Of a DNA stretch of 64,000 nt, positions 54,751-64,000 are shown one piece after another. Location: positions 1 to 64,000 of the forward strand of contig NZ_JACHJI010000012.1 in assembly GCF_014203535.1 (NCBI RefSeq), read 5' to 3'. Numbering within the stretch: position 1 is the stretch's first letter; every line of letters starts with the position of its first letter. The notes below the pieces were generated by a model. It saw nothing but the letters and a program-made list of their open reading frames with translations. It had not been told where the DNA came from and ran no database searches. The stretch is from Streptomyces griseomycini. Its GTDB lineage: Bacteria > Actinomycetota > Actinomycetes > Streptomycetales > Streptomycetaceae. A program made the position numbers and the translations under genes.

Positions 54751-57696
54751 TCAGGCGCGCGCCAGCAGTGCCTCCAAGGCCTCCGACGTGGCCGGATGGT
54801 GCGTCATGAGAGCGACGCCCGACGGGGACGGACCAGCCGTCACCACCCAGTCACCGTCACAGCCCAGCAGCTCCGCCACCGCGTCGCACGCCGCCGGGTG
54901 GGCGGACAGCAGCGCCGCGCCCGACGGGGCCGGGGCACCGGGTTCCGCCCACCCCTCCGCACAGCCCAGCAGCCCCGCCACCGCGTCGCAGGTCGCCGGA
55001 TGGGCCGGAAGCAGCGCGGCGCCCCGGGGGCCCCGGCTCCCGGACTCCGCCCGCCGGCCGCCGAACGGGTCCGCCTGCGGGGCCCGCCACGGCGGCACCC
55101 ACGCGTCCAGGGCCTCCAGCCGGCCCGGGAAGATCCGCCCGGCCTCGCGGACCATCAGCGGGGCGAGGTCCGCGGCGCCGGAGCGCAGGGTGGTGATCAG
55201 GAGCGGGAGCCACGGCAGCAGCACCGCGTCCGGCAGCCGGCCGAAGGCGTTCGACACCGCCTCCACGACCACGTCCGCCAGCCCCGGCACGGGCTCCAGC
55301 GCGTGCACGAAGCCGCTGAGGTAGCGCGGGTAGGCGGGCACCACCAGCGGGTTGTCCAGCAGCGCGGCGCACCGGGCCCGCAGCTCGGCCCGGGACAGCG
55401 TGCCGAGCTGCACCTGCGCCGCCCACAGCAGCGCCGTCCTCGACGGGTCGTCGGGGTGCGACTGGGCGACCGCGAGCTCCAGCTGGGTCCGGTCGCAGCC
55501 CAGCGACAGCGCGAGGCTCTCCATGGAGAACAGGAAGCCGAGCATCGCCGCGACCTGCCCCACCGTCGCGTCCTCGTCCCGGAACGCCGTCGGCAGCAGC
55601 GTGCAGTAGTGGGCGTAACCGGTCTTGGCGAAGGACTCGATCCACTGCGGCAGCACCGGCTCGCTGGTGCGGTAGTGGGCCAGCAGTCTCCGCACCCGGC
55701 GCAGCACCTCCGGCGCGCCGTCGACGCTGCGCTCGGCGGCGAGCACCTTCAGCGCGTGCGTGCCGAGCTCGTCGGCGAGGCGGCGGCTGCCCAGGTACAG
55801 GGTCGCGTCCTCGACCGCGGCGAGTACGGTCGCCGCGGTCGCCTGCGGTCCGTACGCCTCGCGCCGCAGCCGCTGCTCCAGCACCTGCTCGAGGCTGACG
55901 CCCTCGTAGCCCAGCTCGATCAGGGCCCGCTGGTGGGTGCCGAGCGCCAGGTCCCACGACTCCTGGATCGACCGCTCGCCGAGCCGCCGCTCGCCCATGA
56001 TCGGCCGGGCCGCGCCGTGCGGCATCAGCCGCCGCAGCATCCACAGGACGTCGGAGCACGCCCGCAGCTCCGGCCGCGAGGCCATGTCCAGCAGGGCCCG
56101 CTGCACGCCGCGCTGCTGCAGCTTCAGCTCCAGCGGCGCGAGCCGGTCGTACACGTCGCGCGCGAGCGGCGGCAGCGCCTCGTAGCCCACCCGGCCGATC
56201 CGGTCGCCGCCCATCATGATCTCGACGAGCCGCCGCACGTCCCGCCGCCCGGGCACGCTGTCCTTCTCGATGCAGGTGACCGCCGCGTCCTGGAAGTCGT
56301 ACGGCGTGGGCTTGGCCCGGTCCCGCATCCCGGCGAGCAGGATCGACGTCTCGAAGACCGCGATGGCGTCGGCGGTGGAGGCGAGGTAGCCGTTGCGCCG
56401 GGCCGCGCGCACGATCTCCACCGACCAGCCGAGCAGTTCGGCCTCGTCCAGGGCGTCGAGGACGGGCGGCCGGCGCAGGAACCCGGACAGCCGGTCCGAG
56501 GACGGGGGCTCCTGCGGGGGGACCGCCGCCCGCGCGCCCCGGACCCTCTTCGCCGCGGACTTCCTCGCTCCCGCCTGGCCCGCCAGCCGGTACGGCTGGA
56601 CACGGGTGCGCTCGAGCGCCTTCTGCCACTCCGCCGAGGCGATCGACACCGAACCGGCGGCGAGGCCGAACTGCGCCTCGATCGCCGCGTGGCTGGACGG
56701 GATCAGCCCGTACTGCCAGGTGGTGGCGGTGCGCGGGGAGATGGTGAACGTGCCGGTGCCGCCGTGCACGCCGAACTCCTCCACCCGGCTGGCCGCGTGG
56801 AACGCGCCGCAGACGTACAGGCAGTCCTCCGGGTCCGTGCCGGTCGCCGCCAGGTGCTCGCGCATCCGGGTCCACATGTACCGCTCGCGGTCCTCGTCCA
56901 CCCGGACCCGGGCGCCGTCGCCGGGGGCGAGCCGCCGGAACAGACTGCCGATGAGGAACATGACCTGGCGGTAGGTGTCGTGGTCGCTGTCGCCGAGCGG
57001 CACCTCGACGTACTGGTGCCACCACTCCGACCAGTGCCGCACCCTGCCGTGGCGCAGCAGGTGCTCCTCCAGTTCGGCGAAGCGCGGCCGCAGGTCGCCG
57101 ATCTCGACGCCGACGGCCTCACCGTGCAGTGCGGCCTCCGCCTCGGGCGTCTCGCCCCCGCCGTCCTCCGCCGCGGGCTCCGCCGTCCGCTCGCCCCGGC
57201 TGTCCCACTGGAAGACGTGGTCCGACGACCGGTCGACCAGGACCAGTTCGACCCCCGGGGTGTCGAGCGCGTAGGCGATCGCCTGGTACTCGGCGGACGC
57301 CTCGGTGATCGGCGCGACGACCGACAGCGGCGCCCACTCGGCGGGGAAGCCGTCGACGTCCCCGGCGAACGCCTGCACCGCCACCGGCAGCCGGCAGTTG
57401 CGCAGCTCGGTCAGGAGCGGCGCCATGTCCTCGCACAGCTCCAGGTAGACGACCTTGGGCTGCTTCTCGCGCAGCCGGCGGGCCATGGCGAGCGCCGAGG
57501 CGGGGGAGTGGTGGCAGACGGGGAAGATCTCCAGCGGTTCGCGCACCGCGCGGTCGACGTCGTCGACCATGCCGAGGAGGATGCTCTCCAGGGCGTCGGG
57601 GCCGCCCGCGAACGTGGCCGCCGCCTCCTGCAGCTGCCCGCGCAGCGCGGTGAACGTGCTCTCGTGGGATCCGCTCACTTCGCTCGTCCCGCTCAC
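54751..57696 (-). CDS. DUF5682 family protein (YehM-like)
   Basis: A 981-residue protein, last of a five-gene minus-strand cluster. The N-terminal ~330 residues have a TraB-like pattern (FPVCHHSPASALAMARRL near 58, YLELCEDM near 84, VCGAFHAASRVEEFG near 300). The rest is helical. The C-terminal ~100 residues hold three repeats of ALLxAHPAxCDAVAxLLG type (ALLPAHPATCDAVAGLLG, ALLSAHPAACDAVAELLG, ALMTHHPATSEALEALL), spaced by about 28 residues. The gene overlaps the MoxR gene by 4 bases. The family is found with MoxR ATPase and vWA proteins; its function is not known. Confidence 0.8.
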   Translation of the reverse strand: MSGTSEVSGSHESTFTALRGQLQEAAATFAGGPDALESILLGMVDDVDRAVREPLEIFPVCHHSPASALAMARRLREKQPKVVYLELCEDMAPLLTELRNCRLPVAVQAFAGDVDGFPAEWAPLSVVAPITEASAEYQAIAYALDTPGVELVLVDRSSDHVFQWDSRGERTAEPAAEDGGGETPEAEAALHGEAVGVEIGDLRPRFAELEEHLLRHGRVRHWSEWWHQYVEVPLGDSDHDTYRQVMFLIGSLFRRLAPGDGARVRVDEDRERYMWTRMREHLAATGTDPEDCLYVCGAFHAASRVEEFGVHGGTGTFTISPRTATTWQYGLIPSSHAAIEAQFGLAAGSVSIASAEWQKALERTRVQPYRLAGQAGARKSAAKRVRGARAAVPPQEPPSSDRLSGFLRRPPVLDALDEAELLGWSVEIVRAARRNGYLASTADAIAVFETSILLAGMRDRAKPTPYDFQDAAVTCIEKDSVPGRRDVRRLVEIMMGGDRIGRVGYEALPPLARDVYDRLAPLELKLQQRGVQRALLDMASRPELRACSDVLWMLRRLMPHGAARPIMGERRLGERSIQESWDLALGTHQRALIELGYEGVSLEQVLEQRLRREAYGPQATAATVLAAVEDATLYLGSRRLADELGTHALKVLAAERSVDGAPEVLRRVRRLLAHYRTSEPVLPQWIESFAKTGYAHYCTLLPTAFRDEDATVGQVAAMLGFLFSMESLALSLGCDRTQLELAVAQSHPDDPSRTALLWAAQVQLGTLSRAELRARCAALLDNPLVVPAYPRYLSGFVHALEPVPGLADVVVEAVSNAFGRLPDAVLLPWLPLLITTLRSGAADLAPLMVREAGRIFPGRLEALDAWVPPWRAPQADPFGGRRAESGSRGPRGAALLPAHPATCDAVAGLLGCAEGWAEPGAPAPSGAALLSAHPAACDAVAELLGCDGDWVVTAGPSPSGVALMTHHPATSEALEALLARA

Positions 57697-58817
57697 GACA
57701 GGGTGGCGATCGCGTCGCGGCCGCCCTCGAGGAACTCGGGCCAGGAGCCGCCCTCCTCCTTGCTGCGGGGCTCGACGACGCCGTGCAGGTACTTGTTGAG
57801 GATGGCCAGGTCCTCGGGCTCGCGGCGGGTGAGGGAGCCGACGAGCGAGGAGGCGAGGGTGCGGGCGGTGAGGGTGCGCTCGCCGAAGAAGTTGCTGTGC
57901 AGGACGGCGTCCTCCAGCACGCCGATCTGCTCGGCCGTCGACAGCGCGGACTCCAGCTTCTCGTCGTCGCTGCCGGCCGCCGCGGCGGACGCGCGCAGGT
58001 CCGCGAAGCTCTGCAGCAGCACGTCCAGCAGCGTCGGCGGCACGTCCAGGTCGATCGAGTGCCGGCGCAGCAGCTCCTCGGTGCGGAAGCGGACGATCTC
58101 CGCCTCGCTCTTCTTGTTCGTCACGACCGGGATGCGGACGAAGTTGAAGCGGCGCTTGAGCGCGGAGGACAGGTCGTTGACGCCCCGGTCGCGGCTGTTG
58201 GCCGTGGCGATGATCGAGAAGCCGGGCTTGGCGAAGACGATGTTGGCGTCACCGCCGCCGCTCTCCAGCTCGGGGACGGAGATGTACTTCTCGGACAGGA
58301 TCGAGATCAGCGCGTCCTGGACGTCGCTCGTGGAACGGGTCAGCTCCTCGAAGCGGCCGATGGCGCCGGCCTCCATCGCGGTCATGATCGGCGAGGGGAT
58401 CATCGACTCCCGCGACTGGCCCTTGGCGATGACCATGGACACGTTCCAGGAGTACTTGACGTGGTCCTCGGTGGTGCCGGCCGTGCCCTGCACCACCAGC
58501 GTGGAGTTGCGGCAGATCGCCGCGGACAGCAGCTCGGCCAGCCAGCTCTTGCCCGTGCCGGGGTCACCGATGAGCAGCAGACCGCGGTCGGAGGCGAGGG
58601 TGACGATCGACCGCTCCACGAAGCTGCGGTCGCCGAACCACTTCTGCGACACCTCCCGGTCCAGGCCGTCGGCACGCTCGGAGCCGAGGACGAACAGGCG
58701 GACCATCTTCGGGGACAGCCGCCACGAGAACGGCTTGGGGCTGTCGTCGATCGACTCCAGCCAGTCGAGCTCCTCGGCGTACTTGATCTCGGCGGGGGCG
58801 CGCAGCAGGTCGGACAT
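57693..58817 (-). CDS. MoxR-like AAA+ ATPase (YehL-like)
   Basis: A 374-residue AAA+ protein. Walker A is LLIGDPGTGKSWLAELL near residue 84, a Walker B/sensor region is around FEELTRSTSDVQDALISILSE near 155, and sensor 1 is IIATANSRDRG near 198. ATG 58817 is used (MSDLLRAPAEIKYAEE). MoxR proteins work with vWA partners as chaperone-like assemblies; the next gene upstream is such a vWA gene. Confidence 0.88.
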   Translation of the reverse strand: MSDLLRAPAEIKYAEELDWLESIDDSPKPFSWRLSPKMVRLFVLGSERADGLDREVSQKWFGDRSFVERSIVTLASDRGLLLIGDPGTGKSWLAELLSAAICRNSTLVVQGTAGTTEDHVKYSWNVSMVIAKGQSRESMIPSPIMTAMEAGAIGRFEELTRSTSDVQDALISILSEKYISVPELESGGGDANIVFAKPGFSIIATANSRDRGVNDLSSALKRRFNFVRIPVVTNKKSEAEIVRFRTEELLRRHSIDLDVPPTLLDVLLQSFADLRASAAAAGSDDEKLESALSTAEQIGVLEDAVLHSNFFGERTLTARTLASSLVGSLTRREPEDLAILNKYLHGVVEPRSKEEGGSWPEFLEGGRDAIATLS

Positions 58818-58870
58818 GAGGGGAAGGCCTTTCCGTACGGTGTTGATCACGGCGAGGACGCGCTCGGTGA

Positions 58871-60283
58871 TCAGGTGAGGAACGTCTTGAGCTCGTGCAC
58901 GAGCTTCTTGATGTGGCCGGAGATCACCGGCGTGCCGAGGTCCTTGAACCGCTCCCGGAACCACGGGTTGACGCTGCCGCGCCCGGAGCTGGTCACCGAA
59001 CCCACCGGGATGAACTTCGCCCCCGAACGGTGGACGGCGGCCATGCTCTCGAACAGCTCGTCGGTGCGCCATTCGTAGAAGTCGGAGATCCACACCACGA
59101 CGGTGTTGCGCGGCTCGGCGATCTTCGGCTGGGCGAGCGCCATGGCGACGGTGCCGTCGGTGCCGCCGCCGAGCTTGGTCCGCAGCAGCGTCTCGAACGG
59201 GTCGTGCGCCCAGGGCGTGAGGTCCAGCGCCTGCGTGTCGTAGGCGATCAGGTGGACGTCCACCTTCGGCAGGCCGGCGAAGACGGACGCCAGGATGGTG
59301 CAGTTGACCATCGAGTCGACCATCGAGCCCGACTGGTCCACGACCACGATCAGTCGCTGGGGCGTCGTCTTTCGGCTGGTGTGCCGGTAGTAGAGGCGGT
59401 CGACGTAGAGCCGCTCCTCCTCCGGGTCCCAGTTGGTGAGGTTCTTCCAGACGGTGCGGTCCAGGTCGAGGTTGCGGTAGACGCGCTTGGGCGGGACGGA
59501 CCGGTCGAGCTCGCCGACCGTGGCCTTCTCCACCTGGGTGCGCAGCACCTCGGTGACCTCGTCGACGTAACGCCGGATCAGCGCCTTGGCGTTGGCGAGG
59601 GCGACGCCGGAGAGGTTGTCCTTGTCGCGCAGCAACTGCTCGATCAGCGACATGCTCGGCGTCAGCCGGGAGGCCAGCGCCGGATCGGCCAGCACCTCGC
59701 GCAGACGCATGCGCCGGACGAGACCGGCCTCGATGGAGCCCAGCTCCGGCCCGATCCCGGGGATCAGGCGGCCGAGGTCGGGCGCGGGCCCGCCGTGACC
59801 GGTGCCGGTCGGGCTGACGCCCCCTCCGGCTCCCCGGGGACGCCCGCCGCGCAGCTCGCCGGGGCGGCAGCCCAGCGCCCGCTCCAGCTGGCCCGCGTCG
59901 GACTGCCAGCGCGCCAGCTGCTCGGCGGTGACGGCACCGGAGCCGGACGCGAAGACGTTCAGCAGCACCTTCGACGCGAGCGCCGCGCGCCGCACCTCGG
60001 CGGCCCGGTCACGCACACCGTCCTCGTCCGGCTCGGGCGTCATCAGCCCGTCGAACTCGGCGGCCAGCTCCGGGTGCCGCTGCACCACGGAGTCGACGGA
60101 CGCCTGCGGGTCGAGCAGCGCGGCCGGCAGACCGATGTCCTCGACCACGGCGAGGCTCGCCGACTCCAGGCCGGCCTGCTCCTCGGGGTCGAAGAGCCGG
60201 GCCAGCAGGCGCCAGTACAGCACCTGTCGCCGGTTCTCGTCCGGATCGGGCGCGGGGGTTCCCGCGATGGTCGGCCCGCTCAT
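58871..60283 (-). CDS. vWA domain protein (YehP-like), partner of the MoxR ATPase
   Basis: A 470-residue protein. The N-terminal half is helical with a Gly-rich hinge near 150-165. The C-terminal half is a vWA domain with the MIDAS VVVDQSGSM near 315, then GGGTDGTVAM near 372 and WISDFYEW near 398. It is followed after 53 bases by the MoxR gene and overlaps the preceding gene by 4 bases. Confidence 0.85.
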   Translation of the reverse strand: MSGPTIAGTPAPDPDENRRQVLYWRLLARLFDPEEQAGLESASLAVVEDIGLPAALLDPQASVDSVVQRHPELAAEFDGLMTPEPDEDGVRDRAAEVRRAALASKVLLNVFASGSGAVTAEQLARWQSDAGQLERALGCRPGELRGGRPRGAGGGVSPTGTGHGGPAPDLGRLIPGIGPELGSIEAGLVRRMRLREVLADPALASRLTPSMSLIEQLLRDKDNLSGVALANAKALIRRYVDEVTEVLRTQVEKATVGELDRSVPPKRVYRNLDLDRTVWKNLTNWDPEEERLYVDRLYYRHTSRKTTPQRLIVVVDQSGSMVDSMVNCTILASVFAGLPKVDVHLIAYDTQALDLTPWAHDPFETLLRTKLGGGTDGTVAMALAQPKIAEPRNTVVVWISDFYEWRTDELFESMAAVHRSGAKFIPVGSVTSSGRGSVNPWFRERFKDLGTPVISGHIKKLVHELKTFLT

Positions 60284-61674
60284 TTCCGCAGCAGCTTTCC
60301 GGCGCGTTCGCGCAGTACTCCCACGGCGTCGGTGGCGGCCTTCTCGGCGCGCACGCCGGCCTTGTCCGTCGTACCGCCGGCCCAGGCCCCGGCGTGCACG
60401 GCGACGGTCTTCCCGCGCACCGTCCGCTCCACGGCGAGCGGCTGGACCAGGAACTCCCCGGCGTCCCAGCGGAGCAGTCCGACACACGCACCGGACGAGG
60501 CGACGGCCTCGGGGGTGAGCGGACCGGCGACCGGAACGCGGTCGGTGTCGACGGCGAGGCGCTGCCCGGCGACCAGGAACGCCGGCCCGTCCTCGTCCTC
60601 CTCCACGCCGTACCCCTCCAGCAGGACGGGCACGGCGATCCGGGCCGGATGCCGGTCGAGCGGAGCGGTCGCGAAGGCGGAGGCGGCGGGCAGCGCCACC
60701 CGCGCGGTGGCGAAGACCTCGGCGGGCTCGCCCGTGCGGGCCCGTGCGTCGTCCCACACCAGATCGCCCTCAGCGGTGACGGGCATCGCGTCGAGGTCCA
60801 CGGCGCGCCCCTCGCTCACGGCGCCCAGCAGGGACAGGTGCGGCCGGAGCAGCTGCCACAGCCCCGCCCCGACGACGGTGTCGGGCTTCGGCGCGGACAC
60901 CGAGGCCCGCACCAGTCTCGGCGTGCCGCCGTCCGCGGGTTCGAGCACCGCGTGCACCTGCGCCTGTACGGCGGTGGCGTGCTCCTGGACGTCGACACCG
61001 AGGGGCAGCAGACGCCCGGTCGCCTCGCCGACCACCGGGGCGGAGGCCGCGCCGGGCAGGGTCAGCAGCACGGCGCGCGACCACAGGTCGGCCCACCGTC
61101 GCACGGGAACGTCCTTCAGGGTCGCGCCGGGGCAGCAGGCGGCGAGTTCGGCGGCGAAGCCGTCGAGCAGCGTGGCCGGGCGGCGCAGCCCCGGTTCCGG
61201 CAGCATCGCGGACACGACGGGTGCGGCCCCGGCGACCAGTTCGTGGTCGATGCCGTGCCACCCGGCCCGCGCCAGGTCGCACAGCCAGCTCCGGGCGGCG
61301 GCATGCAGATTGGCCGCGTGGTCCGTCCCGTCGGCCGCAGCGGTGCCGCTCTCCTCGGCATCCGGCCGTCCGACGGCCTCCTCGACCCGCGCGACGAGCG
61401 CGTCGTGCACGGAACCGAGCAGCGCGGTGCGCGCGGCGGCGAGCGCCGTGAAGTGGTCCTCGCCGGCCGCCCCCGCGGCCGCCTTCTCCGCGGCCTCGGC
61501 GACCCGTCCGGCCAGCGGCGACCCGGCGACGGCCTCGGCGAGCCCGGCCAGCCCGACGGCCTGCGCGGGCTGCGGACGGAGCAGGCCGTCCACGAGGACC
61601 CCGTCGAACCCGTCCACGGCCGCGAGGGCCTCGTCGAGTCCGTCGACGGGGTCGTTCAGCAGGTCGGCACGCAT
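60280..61674 (-). CDS. Accessory protein of the MoxR-vWA cluster, unknown
   Basis: A 464-residue protein rich in Ala and Leu with no motif I can name. The position between the SWIM and vWA genes, with one-base and four-base overlaps, makes it part of the same complex. ATG 61674 (MRADLLNDPVDGLDE) shares its A with the stop of the SWIM gene (TGATG). Confidence 0.75.
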   Translation of the reverse strand: MRADLLNDPVDGLDEALAAVDGFDGVLVDGLLRPQPAQAVGLAGLAEAVAGSPLAGRVAEAAEKAAAGAAGEDHFTALAAARTALLGSVHDALVARVEEAVGRPDAEESGTAAADGTDHAANLHAAARSWLCDLARAGWHGIDHELVAGAAPVVSAMLPEPGLRRPATLLDGFAAELAACCPGATLKDVPVRRWADLWSRAVLLTLPGAASAPVVGEATGRLLPLGVDVQEHATAVQAQVHAVLEPADGGTPRLVRASVSAPKPDTVVGAGLWQLLRPHLSLLGAVSEGRAVDLDAMPVTAEGDLVWDDARARTGEPAEVFATARVALPAASAFATAPLDRHPARIAVPVLLEGYGVEEDEDGPAFLVAGQRLAVDTDRVPVAGPLTPEAVASSGACVGLLRWDAGEFLVQPLAVERTVRGKTVAVHAGAWAGGTTDKAGVRAEKAATDAVGVLRERAGKLLRK

Positions 61675-62213
61675 CACGCCACCGCCCTCGTCGTCGGGAA
61701 CCACTGCATCTCGGGCAACGGAGCGGTCGTCGGCGCGAACTCGAGGTAGGCCAGGTGCCGCAGGAACCGGCTGAACACCTGGGCCGCCGCCGAACCGTCG
61801 CTGTTCACGGGCCGCGTGGCGGCCATCGCGTGGGAGACGTCGTCCCCGTCGGGTGCCTCCCCGCCGACCTCGACCTTCAGGTAGCGGGTCACCCGCTCGA
61901 CGCCGTACTGCAGCACGGCCTCGGAGGCGAGCGCCCGTATGTGGTTGCAGAACCGTCCCCGCGCACCGCCGCAGGGCCGGTTGTTGTTGGTGCTGCACGC
62001 GAACGCGTACGACCCCGCCTCGACGGACGACACGTACACCCGCCCGATGTCCGACCCGCTGGACACGACACCCTGCAACCGCCCGTCGGTCAACTCGACG
62101 AACGGCACCTTGGCGAGCTTCCGCGGTCGCGCGGACGGCACCACCCGCGCCGTGCTCGACTTCTCCCTGACCGACAACACACCACTCCCATGCAGGCGAA
62201 GGGGGACGTCCAC
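61674..62213 (-). CDS. SWIM zinc-finger-like protein (YehQ-like)
   Basis: A 179-residue protein. A Cys/His group FACSTNNNRPCGGARGRFCNH near residues 71-91 has a SWIM-like ending CNHIRAL. It is first in the five-gene cluster. The start at GTG 62213 is the earliest in the frame; its ribosome site (GGAGG-like) is not clear. SWIM domains bind DNA or proteins. Confidence 0.75.
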   Translation of the reverse strand: MDVPLRLHGSGVLSVREKSSTARVVPSARPRKLAKVPFVELTDGRLQGVVSSGSDIGRVYVSSVEAGSYAFACSTNNNRPCGGARGRFCNHIRALASEAVLQYGVERVTRYLKVEVGGEAPDGDDVSHAMAATRPVNSDGSAAAQVFSRFLRHLAYLEFAPTTAPLPEMQWFPTTRAVA

Positions 62214-62682
62214 GCCACTCCGGCGGAACGTGATCGAACCTATCGGCGGCCACTGACAACGCCGCCGGCGCGGGAGGACGGTCGTGGGGGCGGGCTCCGG
62301 GACGGCGGGCCCCGGGGGAGGGCGGGACGCGTCGCCACCTGCCGCTGACGCGTGTCGGGCAGCGGGCGCCGGTCACCTTCGCCGTCGCCCGCGTCCCGGG
62401 GCCCCGCGCCCTCGTGACGTGGCGGTCCGACGGGCGAGGACGCTGCCCGGCGGGGGCTGCTGCGGCGGGGGAGGGGACGGGCTCGGCGGCGTGCGGAACG
62501 GCGGGCCCCCGAGCGGCAGGGGGGACACGGCCGGCACGGTCCTCGCGGCCCGGGCGGCGGCGACACCGGCCGACGTCGTCCGGCCGGAGGGGGCGAGCCG
62601 GTCGGGCGGACGATCCGGCGCGGGGCCGGAGGGGGCGAGCCGGACGGGGTCAGGAGGGCGCGGGAGCGGTGCGGCCGCCCGT

Positions 62683-63456
62683 GGCAACGCCGGCATGCAG
62701 TACACCGACGCGCTCACCGAGACGCCCGACGGGTTCGAGGCCACCTTCGCCGTCAACGTGCTCGCCCACCACCTGTTCGTCCGCCTGCTCCAGGACCGCT
62801 TCACCGCTCCCGCCCGGATCGTGATCACCGTCAGCGACACGCACTTCGGTGACTTCCGGCACAACATGGGCATGGTGCCCGGCCCCGTCTGGCGGTCCCC
62901 CGACGTCCTCGCCCGCACGGGCGCCTTCCCCGAGCCGCACACCGCGGCCGCCGGCCGCACCGCGTACTCGACGAGCAAGCTGGCCGCCGTCCACCTCGTC
63001 CACGAGTACGCGCGCCGGCTGCCGGCGGGGATCGACGCCGTCGCCTACAACCCGGGCTTCGTGCCCGGCACCGGCCTCGCCCGCAACGCGGGCCCCGTCG
63101 CCCGGTTCGCGATGCGGCGCGTCCTGCCGGTGCTGACCCTCACCCCGTTCGCCACCGGCCGCGAGGCCGCGGGCCGCCGGCTCGCCGACGTCGTCCTCGG
63201 CACCCTCCGGGCGCCGACCGGCTCCTACGTGGACCGCGACCGGGTGGACCGCTCGTCGGAGGAGTCCTACGACGAGCGGCGCGAAGGCGAGCTCTGGGAG
63301 GCCGCCGAACGGTTCACCGCCGCGTACACGGCCGGGACGGACGTGGTCCCGGACGGCGGAACGGTCCCGGACGGCGGAACGGTCCCGGACGCCGGGACGA
63401 GCCGGCTCGCCCCGGCGGATCGGGCGGCGACCGGACGGCCCGGCGGGCAGCGGTGA
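62683..63456 (+). pseudogene. SDR oxidoreductase lacking its N-terminal half
   Basis: The frame starts abruptly at GNAGMQYTDALTETPDG, which matches the NAG motif region of an SDR. FAVNVLAHHLFVRLLQDR, SDTHFGDF and YSTSKLAAVHLVHEYA (catalytic Tyr and Lys) and NPGFVPGTGL follow as expected. The Rossmann N-terminus (TGxxxGIG, about 80 residues) is absent. Upstream DNA in the same frame is low-complexity, and includes a 20-base direct repeat (62582-62601 and 62624-62643). The C-terminus carries a VPDGGT repeat. It is a remnant unless translation starts at the internal ATG 62695. Confidence 0.7.
63345..63398 (+). repeat. 18-base tandem repeat, three copies
   Basis: The unit GGTCCCGGACGGCGGAAC occurs twice exactly and once with changes. 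It encodes VPDGGT repeats near the end of the truncated SDR frame. Confidence 0.85.
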
Positions 63457-63595
63457 GACGCCTCCCCTGACGACCGCGACGACCCGCGCACCCCGCGGGA
63501 GCGCCGACGGCGCCGGGCACGGGCACCGTGGGCGCGCTCGGCACGGGCGCCCCCTCGCACCGGGCGGCGCCCGACGGTGCGAGTAACCTCCGATC

Positions 63596-64000
63596 ATGGC
63601 CGACAGCTACGAACTCCAGCTCGCGCTCGACCTGCCGGGCTCCCTCACGCCCGACGAACTCGCCTTGCTGCGATGGCACTTGGCGGAGGAAGGCGGTCGG
63701 CAGGACGAGGGGTACGAATGTCCCCTGTGGGACGGCCGGGGGCCGGCCCGGCGCATCGGGGGCCTTCAGGTGGCGGAGTTGCGCCAGGCCCACGGGGAGT
63801 GGTCGCTGACCGTGCGGCAGGAAGCGCATCCCGACGGGTTCCACGATCTGCGCAGGATCGTGCAGTGGCTCGGTGAGCGGACGACGACCCCGGGCCCCAT
63901 CGGGTACCTCCGCTTCTACGAGTCGCATGTGCCCGACATGTTCATCGCCCGGTCCGGGACGGTGAGTTGCGCCTTCCTGCAGGTGGAGGAGGTCGTCGAG
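63596..64000 (+). CDS. Hypothetical protein, 3' end outside the window
   Basis: At least 135 residues from ATG 63596 (MADSYELQLALDLPGSL), open to the window end. The sequence is soluble and acidic (LTPDELALLRWHLAEEGG). I recognise no family. No strong ribosome site is visible directly upstream (AACCTCCGATC). Confidence 0.6.
   Translation, partial: MADSYELQLALDLPGSLTPDELALLRWHLAEEGGRQDEGYECPLWDGRGPARRIGGLQVAELRQAHGEWSLTVRQEAHPDGFHDLRRIVQWLGERTTTPGPIGYLRFYESHVPDMFIARSGTVSCAFLQVEEVVE

Noticed and set aside
54796..58878. A 1360-codon plus-strand open frame
   Set aside because: It is antisense to the DUF5682 and MoxR genes; it is Arg/His/Gly-rich without motifs, as expected from high-GC shadow frames.

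Overview
The window is high-GC actinobacterial DNA, almost certainly Streptomyces or a close relative. The evidence is the strong codon bias, the small-regulator and ABC-sugar gene types, a DUF6461 gene, an MmyB-type regulator and a GlsB-like protein. Two kinds of DNA are joined here. Chromosomal DNA of very high GC occupies about 1-935 and 29,303-64,000. A visibly lower-GC genomic island of about 28.4 kb lies between them.

The island starts inside the 3' end of a tRNA-Leu(GAG) gene (851-935) and ends near 29,302, where 12 bases of the tRNA 3' end are repeated. Just inside the left end are the last ~88 codons of a serine-recombinase-like gene, whose stop codon lies within the tRNA, and a dead transposase element. 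The rest of the island is a complete Dpd system, which replaces guanine in DNA with 7-deazaguanine. The modification genes are dpdA, two dpdB paralogues flanking it, and a dpdC candidate (21,783-26,169, minus strand). A divergent operon queC-queE-queD-folE2 (26,284-28,740) makes the preQ0 precursor from GTP. A tightly overlapping minus-strand operon dpdE-F-G-H-I-J-K-D (20,670 down to 3,087) supplies the helicases, the ATPase, a PLD-type protein and accessory proteins linked to restriction. A VUT-family membrane protein, related to queuosine-precursor transporters, sits downstream of dpdD. An unannotated 69-residue membrane protein lies upstream of dpdE.

The right chromosomal arm reads as follows. 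29.6-33.2 kb: DUF6461, SMI1/KNR4 and vWA proteins. 33.5-37.5 kb: an MHS-type MFS transporter and an EF-G paralogue. 37.6-44.2 kb: a secreted beta-helix-type protein diverging from a sugar ABC importer with a GH1 beta-glucosidase, with a CebR-like operator between them. 44.3-46.7 kb: tautomerase, SDR with a divergent MmyB-type regulator, and a GlsB protein. 47.4-49.2 kb: a two-gene ABC exporter. 49.45-50.3 kb: a PIN toxin with a frameshifted antitoxin. 50.9-54.6 kb: a large CoiA-like protein and small unknown proteins. 54.75-62.2 kb: a five-gene cluster of SWIM, accessory, vWA, MoxR and DUF5682 proteins, resembling E. coli yehLMPQ. 62.7-64 kb: an N-terminally truncated SDR pseudogene and a partial gene.

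Product names rest on motifs and gene order read by eye; no database search was run.
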